Below are positions 43,601 through 52,541 of a stretch of DNA of 64,000 nucleotides, in pieces. A model generated the notes under the pieces. The model saw only the letters and a list, made by a program, of their open reading frames with translations, did no database searches and was not told the origin of the DNA. The DNA comes from Streptomyces sp. PR69 (GTDB lineage: Bacteria > Actinomycetota > Actinomycetes > Streptomycetales > Streptomycetaceae). How positions within the stretch are numbered: position 1 is the stretch's first letter; every line of letters starts with the position of its first letter. The translations under genes were made by a program, and so were the position numbers. The stretch lies in the NCBI RefSeq assembly GCF_026420845.1, contig NZ_JAOWCB010000004.1, forward strand, positions 62,001 to 126,000. The letters run 5' to 3'.

Positions 43601-44518
43601 TCAGGCGTAGCGGTACCACTTCGTGTGGTCGATCAGGTCGGCGGGGGTCATGGTGTGCCAGGGGCCCAGCCTGGTGTGCAGATCGGGGACGTCCGGCGTG
43701 TCCGTCAGGGGAAGGTAGTGGGGCACATGGGGGTTGCGCTCCTGCCAGAGGGCCCAGCAGCGGTCGATCATGCAGTGGTTGAGGAAGAACACCGGGTCGT
43801 TGGGCGAGCCGATGTACATCATGTGCCCGCCGACCCAGACGTGTCCGGCCGCGTGCAGCTTGCCCGCCTTCTCCTCCCAGGGGAACTTGGTGTAGCCCTC
43901 CAGGTGGTTGCGGAAGCTGTTGAACGGCGCTTCCCCGCCCGCGGTGTGATTCCACGGGGGACAGTCGTAGACGGGGAGCGCCAGGGTGTCGTCGAGCTCC
44001 TTGGGCGTCGGCAGCTTGTCGGTCAGCGTGCCCATGTCACGCACCAGAAAGTCGCGGTCGTCATGGGTGAAGTGACCGTTGAGTGCCGGGTCCTCGTCGC
44101 CCACCGGTATGACGCTGACGTTGAGCACCCAGCCGTTGTCGCGCGCGAAGGGGCCTGTCATCACCCTGCGGTCGCCCGGGCGGCCGTTGCCTCCCATGAA
44201 CTCCTCGTCCCACAGCGGCGAGTCCTCGCCGTGGTCGAAGGTCCAGTCCCAGTACGGGAGGGTGACGCGGGGGTCGACGCGCTGCAGGGCCCGCTCGAAG
44301 CGCAGCAGATACTGACGGTGCCAGGGCAGGAAGCCGGGGTTGATGTGCCCCAGCCGCTTGCCCGTCTCCTTGTCCAGGTAGTCGGTCGAGTTGATCCGGA
44401 TATGGAGGGCGACGAAACGGTCGTAGATGCCCCGTCTCTTGATCTCGCGCACCGCGTGGACGAAGCGGCGCTTCTCCTCCCGGGACATGTCCAGGTGGTT
44501 TTTGCGGATGTGCACCAT
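43601..44518 (-). CDS. griF: Tyrosinase-like copper oxidase/monooxygenase (GriF/NspF family)
   Basis: Type-3 dicopper enzyme, 305 residues. CuA ligands appear as His39, His58 and His67 (ALHIRIN, GHINPG, LPWHRQY); CuB as His222, His226 and His248 ([17 protein letters not shown]). Characterised relatives are GriF, which oxidises o-aminophenols to quinone imines for grixazone, and NspF, which makes o-nitrosophenols. Sequence by eye does not decide between them. Cytoplasmic, with no signal. It lies 27 bp after griE, its copper chaperone, in the same direction. Confidence 0.9.
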   Translation of the reverse strand: MVHIRKNHLDMSREEKRRFVHAVREIKRRGIYDRFVALHIRINSTDYLDKETGKRLGHINPGFLPWHRQYLLRFERALQRVDPRVTLPYWDWTFDHGEDSPLWDEEFMGGNGRPGDRRVMTGPFARDNGWVLNVSVIPVGDEDPALNGHFTHDDRDFLVRDMGTLTDKLPTPKELDDTLALPVYDCPPWNHTAGGEAPFNSFRNHLEGYTKFPWEEKAGKLHAAGHVWVGGHMMYIGSPNDPVFFLNHCMIDRCWALWQERNPHVPHYLPLTDTPDVPDLHTRLGPWHTMTPADLIDHTKWYRYA

Positions 44519-44545
44519 GCCGATGGGTTCCTTCGTTCCGGGGTG

Positions 44546-44953
44546 TCAGACGTCGATGACGTGCGTGCCGTGGCTGGACGGCAGCAGAGCGGCGCCGCGC
44601 AGCTCGTCGATGGCCTTGCGTGCCGCGTGCAGCGGCGTGGGCGCCATCTCGTAGTGGCACATGGAGCTCAGATAGGCGTCGTCGGCGAACTTCATCAGGT
44701 GCAGGGGACGGTCGTCGATGAGCACGCCACCGCCCGCCGAGGCGGGCAGGACCCGTATCGTGCGGCCCTTGTAGCGCTCGGTGTACTCCTCAGCGGCCGC
44801 GGCGTCCCCGCCTGCGGGCTCGCCTTCCGCCGAGGTCGCGGGGCCGTTCGCGTTCCCCGCCAGCGCGCCGGTGGCGAACGGCACCGCGCCGGCCGCGGCG
44901 ACGAACGCCGAACCCGTCACGGTCATGACCATCTCTCGTCTGTTCAGGGACAT
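44546..44953 (-). CDS. griE: Tyrosinase cofactor / copper chaperone (MelC1/GriE type)
   Basis: A 135-residue MelC1-like protein that delivers copper to the apo-oxidase. The N terminus has a Tat-like NRREMV motif and a hydrophobic stretch (~10-32). The mature part contains YKGRTIRVLP, a HLMKFADDAYLSSMCHYE segment with His and Cys likely to carry copper, and a C-terminal SSHGTHVI. Encoded just upstream of griF in the same operon, as melC1 precedes melC2. AAAGG lies about ten bases before ATG 44953. Confidence 0.9.
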   Translation of the reverse strand: MSLNRREMVMTVTGSAFVAAAGAVPFATGALAGNANGPATSAEGEPAGGDAAAAEEYTERYKGRTIRVLPASAGGGVLIDDRPLHLMKFADDAYLSSMCHYEMAPTPLHAARKAIDELRGAALLPSSHGTHVIDV

Positions 44954-45014
44954 GCGTCAGCTGCCTTTCCTTCGGTTGCGGGGGCCGGTGCGGCACGGCG
45001 GGCCGGGTCATGGC

Positions 45015-46412
45015 TCAGGCTCCGGCCACGACCCCCTTGGGCTCCAGCAGGAACTGGGTGTAGTTGTCGTCGTGCGGGATGCCGGGCACCGCGGTCCACG
45101 GCAGCACCGGCCCGCGGGTCACCTTGCGCACGCTCGGTTCGCGGACCGCCGCTTCGAGGAGGTCCTCACGGTCCGTCAGCAGATTCAGCACCAGGGAGTC
45201 GCGCAGCGGTCCCATGCCGTCGGCGTCGGACCACGGCGCGACCACCACGAACGGGAAGGGAAGCTCCGTGCCGACGGCGGGGTGGTCCGCGCGGTCGGCC
45301 GAGAGCACCACCGGGCGCAGCAGGAACGATCCGTCGTCCAGCTCGACCACCGCTTCGCCGGTGTCGGCGCGGGCGCTGTGGTCGGTGAGCTCAGAGCGCA
45401 GCGCGGCGAGCTGTCCGCGGATCTGCTCGGCCCGCGCGCGGTCCGCGACGAGCAGGGTGGCCGCCTCGTCGGTGGCCGGCAGCGACGGAAGGCCGGCGAG
45501 CCGCCGGGCGAGCCGGTCCGCGACGTCGGCGACGGGGCGGGAGGTGAGCACCGCGGAGAGATTGGTGCAGCGAGTGCCGCCGTCGAAGGAGGCGGACACG
45601 GCCAGATGGCCGATCAGACGGTCGTCGGGGTCGGTGTCGAGCAGCGCCTTGGTGCGTCCGGGGCCGCGGACCGCGACGGACTCCCGGCCCTCCCACTGGC
45701 GGACCGCGCGGTCGCCGCCGTAGATGATGCCGCGGTCCGCCTCCCTCAGCAGGAAGTCGCCCGTCTCCCGGGAGCAGGGCAGAAAGGCCAGCTTGTGCGG
45801 CGGCAGGCCGGCCGCGAGCAGTGCCCGGGTGAGCCGCAGGGCGGTGAACGGGTCACGGCTTCCGGGCTTGACCAGGACGCTGTAGCCGTGGAAAAGGGCC
45901 TGCACCCAGGAGACATTGGGGGTGGGGTGGTTGCTCGCCATGACGGCGGCGAAGACCCTGCCGCGCGGCACCCAGCGCGTTTCGAAGCCGTTCCCGGGTC
46001 CGGCGGCCGGCAGTTCCGCGGCCGTGGTCGCGGGCAGTTGCCCGATCTCCGCGACGATGTCCCGCACGGCCTGGCCGACCGCCGCGGCTGTCAGCCCGGT
46101 GGCGTGCGAGACCCGGCGTGCGTACGCGCAAGGGCTCTCGTCCTGGAGCGTTCCGGTCGCGAAGAGTTCGGCCGCCTTCTCGAAGACCGAGGCGTGCGGA
46201 GCGCGGCCGTCCGCCTGGTCCCGGATCTCCGAGAGCGAGGCGAGGGCCAGCAGCCGCGGGGCGGTGCCCACATCGGCGAGATCGCCGCCCAGGACGCTCG
46301 GCAGCCGGGAGCGGTCGGCGCTGGGCGTCGTGCGGCCGCAGACGCAGGGGTCGACCGTGAGGATGTCGCCCGCCGCTTCGGCGGCGACGCCGGCAGCGAG
46401 GTGCGTCGCCAT
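45015..46412 (-). CDS. griC: Acyl-CoA/acyl-protein reductase (LuxC-like), GriC
   Basis: A 465-residue aldehyde-dehydrogenase-fold reductase. In grixazone biosynthesis GriC with GriD reduces 3-amino-4-hydroxybenzoate to the benzaldehyde. Seen here: VMASNHPTPNVSWVQAL, KPGSRDPFTALRL, LPCSRETGDF, a catalytic Cys in FDGGTRCTNLSAVL, and a C-terminal DDNYTQFLL. ATG 46412 overlaps the griD stop (TGATG), so the two subunits are translationally coupled. Confidence 0.88.
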   Translation of the reverse strand: MATHLAAGVAAEAAGDILTVDPCVCGRTTPSADRSRLPSVLGGDLADVGTAPRLLALASLSEIRDQADGRAPHASVFEKAAELFATGTLQDESPCAYARRVSHATGLTAAAVGQAVRDIVAEIGQLPATTAAELPAAGPGNGFETRWVPRGRVFAAVMASNHPTPNVSWVQALFHGYSVLVKPGSRDPFTALRLTRALLAAGLPPHKLAFLPCSRETGDFLLREADRGIIYGGDRAVRQWEGRESVAVRGPGRTKALLDTDPDDRLIGHLAVSASFDGGTRCTNLSAVLTSRPVADVADRLARRLAGLPSLPATDEAATLLVADRARAEQIRGQLAALRSELTDHSARADTGEAVVELDDGSFLLRPVVLSADRADHPAVGTELPFPFVVVAPWSDADGMGPLRDSLVLNLLTDREDLLEAAVREPSVRKVTRGPVLPWTAVPGIPHDDNYTQFLLEPKGVVAGA

Positions 46413-47470
46413 CAGTACACCCCCTCGATGATGCGTACGTCGCTGAGGGCGCGGAAGGTCTGGACGTCGGCGAGCCCGTCCACGGCCGAGCCGGGCCGCG
46501 GCTCGACCCGGACCGCGGTGTCGCGCTCCAGGATGTTGGGCAGGAACATCTCCTCGGCGACCAGGTGCAGCCTGACGCGTCCGCGTTCCCCGTACGGCAC
46601 GGACCGGCCGTCGTCGTCCACCAGTTCGAGCCGGGTGGTGGCGGGGTACGGCTCGAACACACACGGATGCCGGTCGCCGGGCGCGGCGGGGCGCTGCGGC
46701 GCCACGCCCATCAGACTGTTGCCGTAGACGCCGACGACCGGGATGCCGGGGAAGAAGACCTCGTCGAGCTGGCGCAGGCTCTCGGCGCTGATGGAGGTGC
46801 CCGCCCAGATGATCGCCTGCGTCTTCTCCCTGACCAGCCGGTAGAGCTCCGGCCGGGCGCAGATGGCCTCCAGCAGCGGCGGAGTGGTGTTGAGCACCGC
46901 GATGTCCTGGGTCTGCAGAATCGTCTCCGCCTGGTCCAGCAGATGCTGGACGTATTCGTCGGCGTCGTCCGCACGGCCCTGCGCCAGCAGCCGCTTGACC
47001 CAGCGCGGGTCGAGGTCGACGCCGTAGAGGATGCCGTTGCCGAGCGCGGCGTAGCGGCCGACGTCGAAGCCGATGACGTGCGGGCCGCTCGGCCCCAGGT
47101 GCAGCCAGTTGCCGCTGCCCGGCACCCCGGCCTCGACGAGCCGTGCATGGGCCCACTCCAGCAGCCGGGACCGGTAGCCGCTGTCCACGATGCGCTTGGG
47201 CGAGCCGGTGGTGCCGCCCGAGTCATAGACCCGGAACGGCCGGTCCGCGAGGCCCTGGGGGATCAGCTGCCGGGCCGGCACGGTGCGCAGTTCGTCGCTG
47301 ACGTCCGGGAAGCGGGTGAGGTCGGCGACGCCCCGTACATCGGCAAGCGGGTCGAACCCCAGCCCGTCCCGCTTTCCGAGCCAGAACGGGGATCCCGTGT
47401 GCTCCCCGAAGTGCCAGTCCATCAGTTTCCGTATATGACCGTCGAATTCAGAATCCGCCAGATCTTCCAT
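46412..47470 (-). CDS. griD: Acyl-protein synthetase (LuxE-like), GriD
   Basis: A 352-residue AMP-forming acid-activating enzyme of the LuxE/PaaK group: adenylates the carboxylate and hands it to GriC. The P-loop-like YDSGGTTGSPKR is clear, with YGNSLMGVA and PCVFEPYPATTRLEL further on. It lies 108 bp downstream of the MFS gene and overlaps griC by one base. With griC it forms the carboxylic acid reductase of the pathway. Confidence 0.88.
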   Translation of the reverse strand: MEDLADSEFDGHIRKLMDWHFGEHTGSPFWLGKRDGLGFDPLADVRGVADLTRFPDVSDELRTVPARQLIPQGLADRPFRVYDSGGTTGSPKRIVDSGYRSRLLEWAHARLVEAGVPGSGNWLHLGPSGPHVIGFDVGRYAALGNGILYGVDLDPRWVKRLLAQGRADDADEYVQHLLDQAETILQTQDIAVLNTTPPLLEAICARPELYRLVREKTQAIIWAGTSISAESLRQLDEVFFPGIPVVGVYGNSLMGVAPQRPAAPGDRHPCVFEPYPATTRLELVDDDGRSVPYGERGRVRLHLVAEEMFLPNILERDTAVRVEPRPGSAVDGLADVQTFRALSDVRIIEGVY

Positions 47471-47578
47471 GGCTTCTCGGTTCTCTCCTCATGCGCAGAT
47501 GCCGGGTGAAGGTTCATCGTCGTCCCGGCGCCTATCGCCGCCGTATCGATGGTGTTTTCCGGCCGCCGCGAAGGCCGG

Positions 47579-48946
47579 TCAGGCCCGCGGGGCGCGGTCG
47601 GCCAGGGTGAGCGCGCAGACCGCCGCCACCAGAGGGAAGGCCGCGACGATGCCGAGCGCGGTGGACAGCGAGAGCGACTTGGCCAGTGCGCCGGCGGTCG
47701 CACTGCCCACTCCCCCGCCGACGAAGAAGGTGAGGTTGAGCAGCCCCATCGCCCCGCCGCGCAGGGCCGGTTCGACGCGGGCCGACATCAGCGCGGTGGT
47801 CACCACCTGGGTGACGGCGAACGCCGCGAAGCCCAGGGAGGCGCCGACGATCAGCTGGACCGTGCCGGATCCGCTCAACACGGTGAGCAGGGCGGCCGCC
47901 GTGGCGGCGGCGATGGCGGCGAGCAGCCTGCTGCCGCCGGCGCCCGCGGTCAGCTTCCCGGCGGTGCGGGACAGCACCGCGCCCACCACCGCGCCGGGCA
48001 GCAGCCACGCGCCGACGGCGAGCACGCTCCAGCCGTGCTCCCGCACCAGCAGCTGCGGGACGGCGTACATGGCCGCGAAGAGCCCTGCGTACACGCCGAT
48101 GCCGGTGACGACGGCGCGCAGGAACAGGCTGTCCGCGACCAGCCGGCGGGGTACGAAGGACATCTGCACGGTCCGCACCCGCACGGCGAGCGCGGCGCCG
48201 GTCAGCGCCAGAACGGCCGCCAGCGCGATGACCACGGGGGCGGACAGCGACAGCACGGACGTCTGGATCAGCAGCAGGAACGACATCGCGGCCGCCGTGA
48301 GCAGCAGCGCGCCCGGCAGGTCCAGAGGGCGTCCGGAGCCGCGCCGCTCGGCGGCGGCGCGCAGGCACAGCGGCACGGCCAGCAAAGACAGCGCCGGCAG
48401 TACGAGCGTCAGCCGCCAGGTCACCCACTGGGTGAACACCCCGCCCGCGAGCGTCGCGCTCGCCGAGAACACGGCCATCGTCGCACCGAACCCGGCCAGG
48501 ACCCGGGGGCGGTCGGCGGGCGCGGACGAGGCGGACAGGGCCAGCGCGCCGGAGGTCATGGCCCCGGAGCCGGCGGCCAGCACGAACCGGCCCGCGACCA
48601 GCACCCCCAGGTTGGGCGCGAGCAGGCAGATCAGCGCGCCGACGCCCAGCACGAGCGAACCGAGCAGCAGAGAGAACCGCACACCGCGGGAGTCGGCCAG
48701 CCGGCCGAACAGCGCCGTGCCGACGCCAAGCGCCAGTGCGTGCGCGGTCAGCACCCACGCGGTCGACGAGGGCGCGGCGTCCAGCGCGGCGGCCACATCG
48801 GGCAGCGCGACGCCGGCCGCGGTGACGCCGAAGACGGCGGGTCCGAAGAGCGCGCCGTATCGCAGCCCCGCGGAGCGGGCCGCGGCGGCGCCGGCGTTCG
48901 GTGAGGCCGCGGCGGCGGCCGCGGCGGTCGGGTTGTCGGTGGTCAT
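47579..48946 (-). CDS. Major facilitator superfamily exporter (probably 12 TM)
   Basis: A 455-residue MFS transporter with twelve predicted hydrophobic segments, a cytoplasmic Ala-rich N terminus and the motif FGRLADSRGVR (loop 2-3, MFS motif A). ATG 48946 has a strong AGGAGG site upstream; a longer start at 48985 is less likely. First gene of the minus-strand run toward griD-griC-griE-griF. Likely exports the aminophenol pigment or its intermediates, a role inferred from position only. Confidence 0.85.
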   Translation of the reverse strand: MTTDNPTAAAAAAASPNAGAAAARSAGLRYGALFGPAVFGVTAAGVALPDVAAALDAAPSSTAWVLTAHALALGVGTALFGRLADSRGVRFSLLLGSLVLGVGALICLLAPNLGVLVAGRFVLAAGSGAMTSGALALSASSAPADRPRVLAGFGATMAVFSASATLAGGVFTQWVTWRLTLVLPALSLLAVPLCLRAAAERRGSGRPLDLPGALLLTAAAMSFLLLIQTSVLSLSAPVVIALAAVLALTGAALAVRVRTVQMSFVPRRLVADSLFLRAVVTGIGVYAGLFAAMYAVPQLLVREHGWSVLAVGAWLLPGAVVGAVLSRTAGKLTAGAGGSRLLAAIAAATAAALLTVLSGSGTVQLIVGASLGFAAFAVTQVVTTALMSARVEPALRGGAMGLLNLTFFVGGGVGSATAGALAKSLSLSTALGIVAAFPLVAAVCALTLADRAPRA

Positions 48947-49007
48947 CAGACGTCCTCCTGCGGAGAGCGTGGTGGTGGTTGGCAAACCGTCAATTCATCA
49001 GGGCTCC

Positions 49008-49222
49008 GCCCCGAACCCGCTTCGGGGAAGGGCTGCGGTGCTGCCGCGCCGCGCCGTCCGCCCCGGTACGGCCTGACGGCCGTGTCCTCAAGCGCCGGAC
49101 GGGCTCAAATGAGCCCCGCCTGGGGGTACCCCCAGCGGTAGCTGGGGGAGATTGAGGCGCGGGGGTCCGGGGGCGGAGCCCCCGGGAAACGGGGTCTGGG
49201 GGCGGAGCCCCCAGTTACGGGA
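49008..49222. repeat. GC-rich intergenic repeat copy between the oxidase and MFS genes
   Basis: Contains GGGCTCCGCCCC, CGGTACGGCCTGACGGCCGT, CAAGCGCCGGACGGGCTC, a GGGGGTACCCCC palindrome followed by CAGCGGTAGCTGGGGG, and two GGGGGCGGAGCCCCC palindromes. The order and modules mirror the copies at 7.9-8.4 and 30.2 kb. Nothing else occupies 48947-49242 apart from the MFS promoter region. Confidence 0.8.
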
Positions 49223-49242
49223 AGGGGTGGGGAGGGGAAAAA

Positions 49243-50625
49243 TCAGCCGCCCGCACCGGGATCGGCCAGCGCATGGCCGATCCGGAACAGATTCCCCGGA
49301 TCATGCCGCGCCTTCACCCGCAGCAGCCGCGCGTACACGGCCGGATCGAAGCACCCCCTCGCCGCGCCCACCGTGTCCGGCCCGGCCAGAAAGTTGAGGT
49401 AGGTCCGTCCGGTGCCCCACCGCCCCATCGGCCCCAGCACCCGGTCCGGCGACCCCGGCTGCGAGAGGGTCGCGAGCGTGAACGCCCCGTCCCTGTTGCC
49501 GACCGCGTTGGGCACGGCGGGCGGCCGGGCGAGCGCGCCCCCGAGCTGGCGCAGCTCGACCATCAGGTCCGTGCAGGAGGAGCCGGGTCCGGCGAGGTCC
49601 ATCAGCCGGTCCACCGCGTCGTCCTCCAGTGCGCGCAGCACGATGTTGCGTTCGTGGTACGGCAGGGGTTCGGCAGGGTCCTGGTGGATGTCGGCGACAG
49701 CCGAGTACGGCATGTCGCCGACCGTGTCGAGCACACAGGGCCCCACGTCGCGCAGCGGCTGCACCAGGCGCTCGCCCTCCTCCTCGGGGCCGATGAAGGA
49801 GATGCGCAGATGGGCCGTCAGCCGGCCGCGCAGCAACTCCGGCACGGCGGGCACGTCCGGCAGCCGCAGCAGGGCCACGGAGGAGGTCATCGTCTCGGGG
49901 ACGGTCTCGGTCCAGCGCCGCCAGGTCCGCAGCAGGGACGGCGACAGCTCGCCGGGGAAGTAGATGCCGCCTCCGTAGAGCCGCGACACGGGCATGAGGG
50001 AGAACTCCAGGGCGGTCACCACGCCGAAGTTGCCCTTGCCTCCGCGCAGCGCCCAGAACAGCCCGCTGTCGTCGGCGGCCGTGACGGTCCGCGGCGTCCC
50101 GTCGGCGGTGACGACCTCGATGCGGGTGACATGGTCGGCGGCGTATCCGTACCGGCGGCCGAGCGGCCCGAGTCCGCCGCCGAGGGTGTAGCCGACCACG
50201 CCCACCAGATGGGAGGAGCCGTTGAGCGGCGCGAGCCCGTGGTAGGCGGCGGCCGCGATGACCTGATGCCACCTCGCTCCCGCTTCCACCCGCGCGATCC
50301 GGGCGACGGGGTCCACGGCCACGGCGTTCATCCGCCGGGTGCTGATGAGGACTCCGCCGCGGACCGGCGCCGCGATGCCGTGTCCGGTGGCCTGGACCCC
50401 CACGGGCAGATCCTGCTCGGCGGCGAAGCGGACGGCGGCGCTCACGTCTTCCGTGCCGCGCGCCGCCACAACGAGTGACGGCCGGTGCCGCGCGATCTCG
50501 TTGAAGCCGGAGCACTCGGCGGTGTACTCCGGGTCGCCGGGCATGAACACTTCGCCCTTCAGCCCTGCGGCCAGCCGGTCGACGGCTTCTTCCGGGGTGA
50601 CGGGGGCCTGGAGGTTCTCTGCCAC
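49243..50625 (-). CDS. FAD-linked (BBE-type) oxidoreductase
   Basis: A 460-residue flavoprotein of the vanillyl-alcohol-oxidase/berberine-bridge group. FAD-binding sequence: VQATGHGIAAP with His82, the usual covalent flavin ligand, and LVGVVGYTLGGGLGPLGRRYG; the C terminus (FDPAVYARLLRVKARHDPGNLF) is the typical BBE segment. The second flavin-linking Cys position reads SSHLVG, so attachment may be single. GTG 50625 follows GGAAGG. It may act in maturation of the cluster product; no signal peptide is seen. Confidence 0.85.
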   Translation of the reverse strand: MAENLQAPVTPEEAVDRLAAGLKGEVFMPGDPEYTAECSGFNEIARHRPSLVVAARGTEDVSAAVRFAAEQDLPVGVQATGHGIAAPVRGGVLISTRRMNAVAVDPVARIARVEAGARWHQVIAAAAYHGLAPLNGSSHLVGVVGYTLGGGLGPLGRRYGYAADHVTRIEVVTADGTPRTVTAADDSGLFWALRGGKGNFGVVTALEFSLMPVSRLYGGGIYFPGELSPSLLRTWRRWTETVPETMTSSVALLRLPDVPAVPELLRGRLTAHLRISFIGPEEEGERLVQPLRDVGPCVLDTVGDMPYSAVADIHQDPAEPLPYHERNIVLRALEDDAVDRLMDLAGPGSSCTDLMVELRQLGGALARPPAVPNAVGNRDGAFTLATLSQPGSPDRVLGPMGRWGTGRTYLNFLAGPDTVGAARGCFDPAVYARLLRVKARHDPGNLFRIGHALADPGAGG

Positions 50626-50720
50626 TGTCTGTCCTTCCCTCGGCTGCTGCCTGGGCCGCCCCACACCCTGTGCGAACGGCTACGACCAGCAGTCTTCCGA
50701 GGCCGGCAGACCCCCTCCAT

Positions 50721-50779
50721 CCCTCGCGCCGAGGGACTGCGCGCGCCGTCTCCCCCTCGGTTGAGGGGGAGACGGCGCG
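50721..50779 (-). terminator. Double hairpin terminator downstream of the SARP gene
   Basis: A perfect 17-bp stem, CGCGCCGTCTCCCCCTC (50742-50758) with GAGGGGGAGACGGCGCG (50763-50779) and a GGTT loop, starts four bases past the SARP stop. A second 6-bp hairpin (CCCTCG/CGAGGG, 50721-50735) follows. Confidence 0.88.
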
Positions 50780-50783
50780 GGAG

Positions 50784-51725
50784 TCAGGCACCGGGCCGGC
50801 CGGGCCCGACGTACTCCTCGCGCAGCACGGCGATCTCCTGTTCCAGGAGCGCGATGCGGTCCTGCGGCGACAGCGGCCCGGCGGCCGCCGCCGGGTCCGG
50901 GCAGCCGGGCGTCTGCGGGGGAGGCCCGCAGGGCGGCGTCGAGCCGAGAGACGCCTCGTCCCCTTCACCGGTCAGAATGCGCCGCTCGATCCTCCGCAGC
51001 CGCTCGCCCGGTTCGATGCCGAGTTCCTCGGAGAACCGCCGGCGTGTGAGGCGGAACAGCGACAGCGCCTCCGCCGTACGCCCGGAGCGGAAGAGGGCGA
51101 TCATCAGCTGCGCGCACAGCGTCTCCCGGAACGGGTGCTCCGCCACAAGATGCGTCAGCTCGCCCAGCACACGCCGGTGCTCACCGATCTGGAGTTCGAA
51201 CTCAAAACGGTCTTCCATCGCGGAGTAGCGGTCTTCATGGAACTTCAGGGCAACGCTGTCCAGCAGCTCGCTTTCCATCCCGGCGCCGATCGGCCCCCGC
51301 CACAGCTGCAGCGCCTCCCGGAATTTCTGTACGACGGCTTCGCTGGGCGCACCGCACGCACCGGTGCGCGCCTCGGCGACAAGCGTCTCGAAATGATGCA
51401 GGTCGACATCGCCGGGGGCCACTCTGATGAGATAGCCCTGACGGTGGGTCTCAATACTGGCGCGCACACCTGCCGCCGCGAACTGACGGCGTAATCCGGA
51501 CACGCAGATCCGTATCTGGCTCCGGGCCGTCGCAGGAGGCGCGTCTCCCCAAATGGCGCGGACCAGCCGGTCCGCGGCAACCGCGTGATTGGCTTGAAGA
51601 AGCAGCATGGTCAGCAGAATTCTCTGCCTGTTTCCGCCGAGCCTCACCTCCCCGCTGAGGCCGTGGACGACAAGCGGGCCGAGTATGCAAAACGTATGGT
51701 GCGCTGACACTGGTTCCCCCGTCAT
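50784..51725 (-). CDS. SARP-family pathway regulator (GriR-like)
   Basis: Streptomyces antibiotic regulatory protein, 313 residues: OmpR-type winged helix (~10-95: GGNRQRILLTMLLLQAN, ARSQIRICVSGLRRQF) and a BTAD helical domain (~100-250). The extra C terminus is Pro-rich and ends in a short coiled coil (RIALLEQEIAVLREEY). SARPs activate nearby biosynthetic genes by binding heptamer direct repeats; a matching 11-bp-pitch array lies at 40068-40096. In S. griseus the grixazone cluster has the SARP GriR; orthology here is inferred from context. The start could be GTG 51710, which has a better GGGGGA site than ATG 51725. Confidence 0.88.
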   Translation of the reverse strand: MTGEPVSAHHTFCILGPLVVHGLSGEVRLGGNRQRILLTMLLLQANHAVAADRLVRAIWGDAPPATARSQIRICVSGLRRQFAAAGVRASIETHRQGYLIRVAPGDVDLHHFETLVAEARTGACGAPSEAVVQKFREALQLWRGPIGAGMESELLDSVALKFHEDRYSAMEDRFEFELQIGEHRRVLGELTHLVAEHPFRETLCAQLMIALFRSGRTAEALSLFRLTRRRFSEELGIEPGERLRRIERRILTGEGDEASLGSTPPCGPPPQTPGCPDPAAAAGPLSPQDRIALLEQEIAVLREEYVGPGRPGA

Positions 51726-51759
51726 GGCCTACCGGTTCAACGTAGTTGTCGAAAGCCGC

Positions 51760-52401
51760 TCACCAGCAGGGGAGAAACTTGAAACCCCACCCGGCCGTGA
51801 GCAGCAGACGGTCGCGCATCTCCTGTCCGAGACGAGCCATGTCCTCCAGCCCTCTCGCATTGTCGAGTCCTCCCGCATCGAAGGCCCGCAGGCCCGAGAG
51901 GTCCACCAGCTCGACCACGGCGACCTTGGCGCGCTCGTCGTCCGACGCCACGAACACATCGACGGGCTGGCCGTCCATCTCCCCGCGGAACAGCGCCTCG
52001 GCGTCCCCCGCGGCGAACGCCTTCACCCAGCGGGCACGGGGGGCGGCCTGAGCCAGTCTGCGCACCCCGCTGGTGAGGGCGTCCCGTTGGCTGGGCACGC
52101 TCACATCCACCAGCGCCTTTCCCCGCAGCGCGGCCGTGCGGGCGCTGATCAGCTCCATGGCCGCGGGCCAGCCCAGCGCGAGCACCACCATGCGGGGCCG
52201 CAGGGCGGCGTCGACCGTCGTGGGCGTCACCGAGCCGGGGGCGCCCGCCGCCGCTTCGGCGGCGACGGCCCGGGCCTTGCCGATCCGGTGGTCCGCGAGC
52301 AGTACGTCCGCGCCCGCGAGGGCCGCCCGTCTGGCGACGGCCCTGCCCATGCCGCCCGCGCCGATGATTCCTAATCGCATCTCTCCGGCTGACTCCTCCA
52401 T
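51760..52401 (-). CDS. F420/NADP-type dinucleotide-binding oxidoreductase
   Basis: A 213-residue Rossmann protein of the F420-dependent NADP reductase group: MRLGIIGAGGMGRAVARRA gives the GxGxxG fold, with KAFAAGDAEALF and a WGFKF end as in that family. AGGAGG lies six bases before ATG 52401. It lies 34 bp upstream of the SARP gene in the same direction, so they are probably cotranscribed. Cofactor and substrate cannot be told from the sequence alone. Confidence 0.78.
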   Translation of the reverse strand: MEESAGEMRLGIIGAGGMGRAVARRAALAGADVLLADHRIGKARAVAAEAAAGAPGSVTPTTVDAALRPRMVVLALGWPAAMELISARTAALRGKALVDVSVPSQRDALTSGVRRLAQAAPRARWVKAFAAGDAEALFRGEMDGQPVDVFVASDDERAKVAVVELVDLSGLRAFDAGGLDNARGLEDMARLGQEMRDRLLLTAGWGFKFLPCW

Positions 52402-52455
52402 CGCTGCCTCCTGCCCCCCTGTAAAACTCTTTCTCACCCGCCCGCTCCTTCCCAT

Positions 52456-52506
52456 CCCGCATTCAAGGGGGAGTCAAGGGCCCTTCCGGCCCCCGCATTT
52501 GAGGGG
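52456..52506. promoter_or_regulatory. Direct repeat in the divergent promoter of the regulator/oxidoreductase pair
   Basis: CCCGCATTCAAGGGG (52456-52470) and CCCGCATTTGAGGGG (52492-52506) are 15-bp copies differing at two positions, 36 bp apart start to start. They lie between the divergent starts at 52401 and 52542, which suggests a regulator operator. Confidence 0.45.
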
Positions 52507-52541
52507 TTGGCCATTCCTGACCCGGCTGCGAGGATGGCGGG

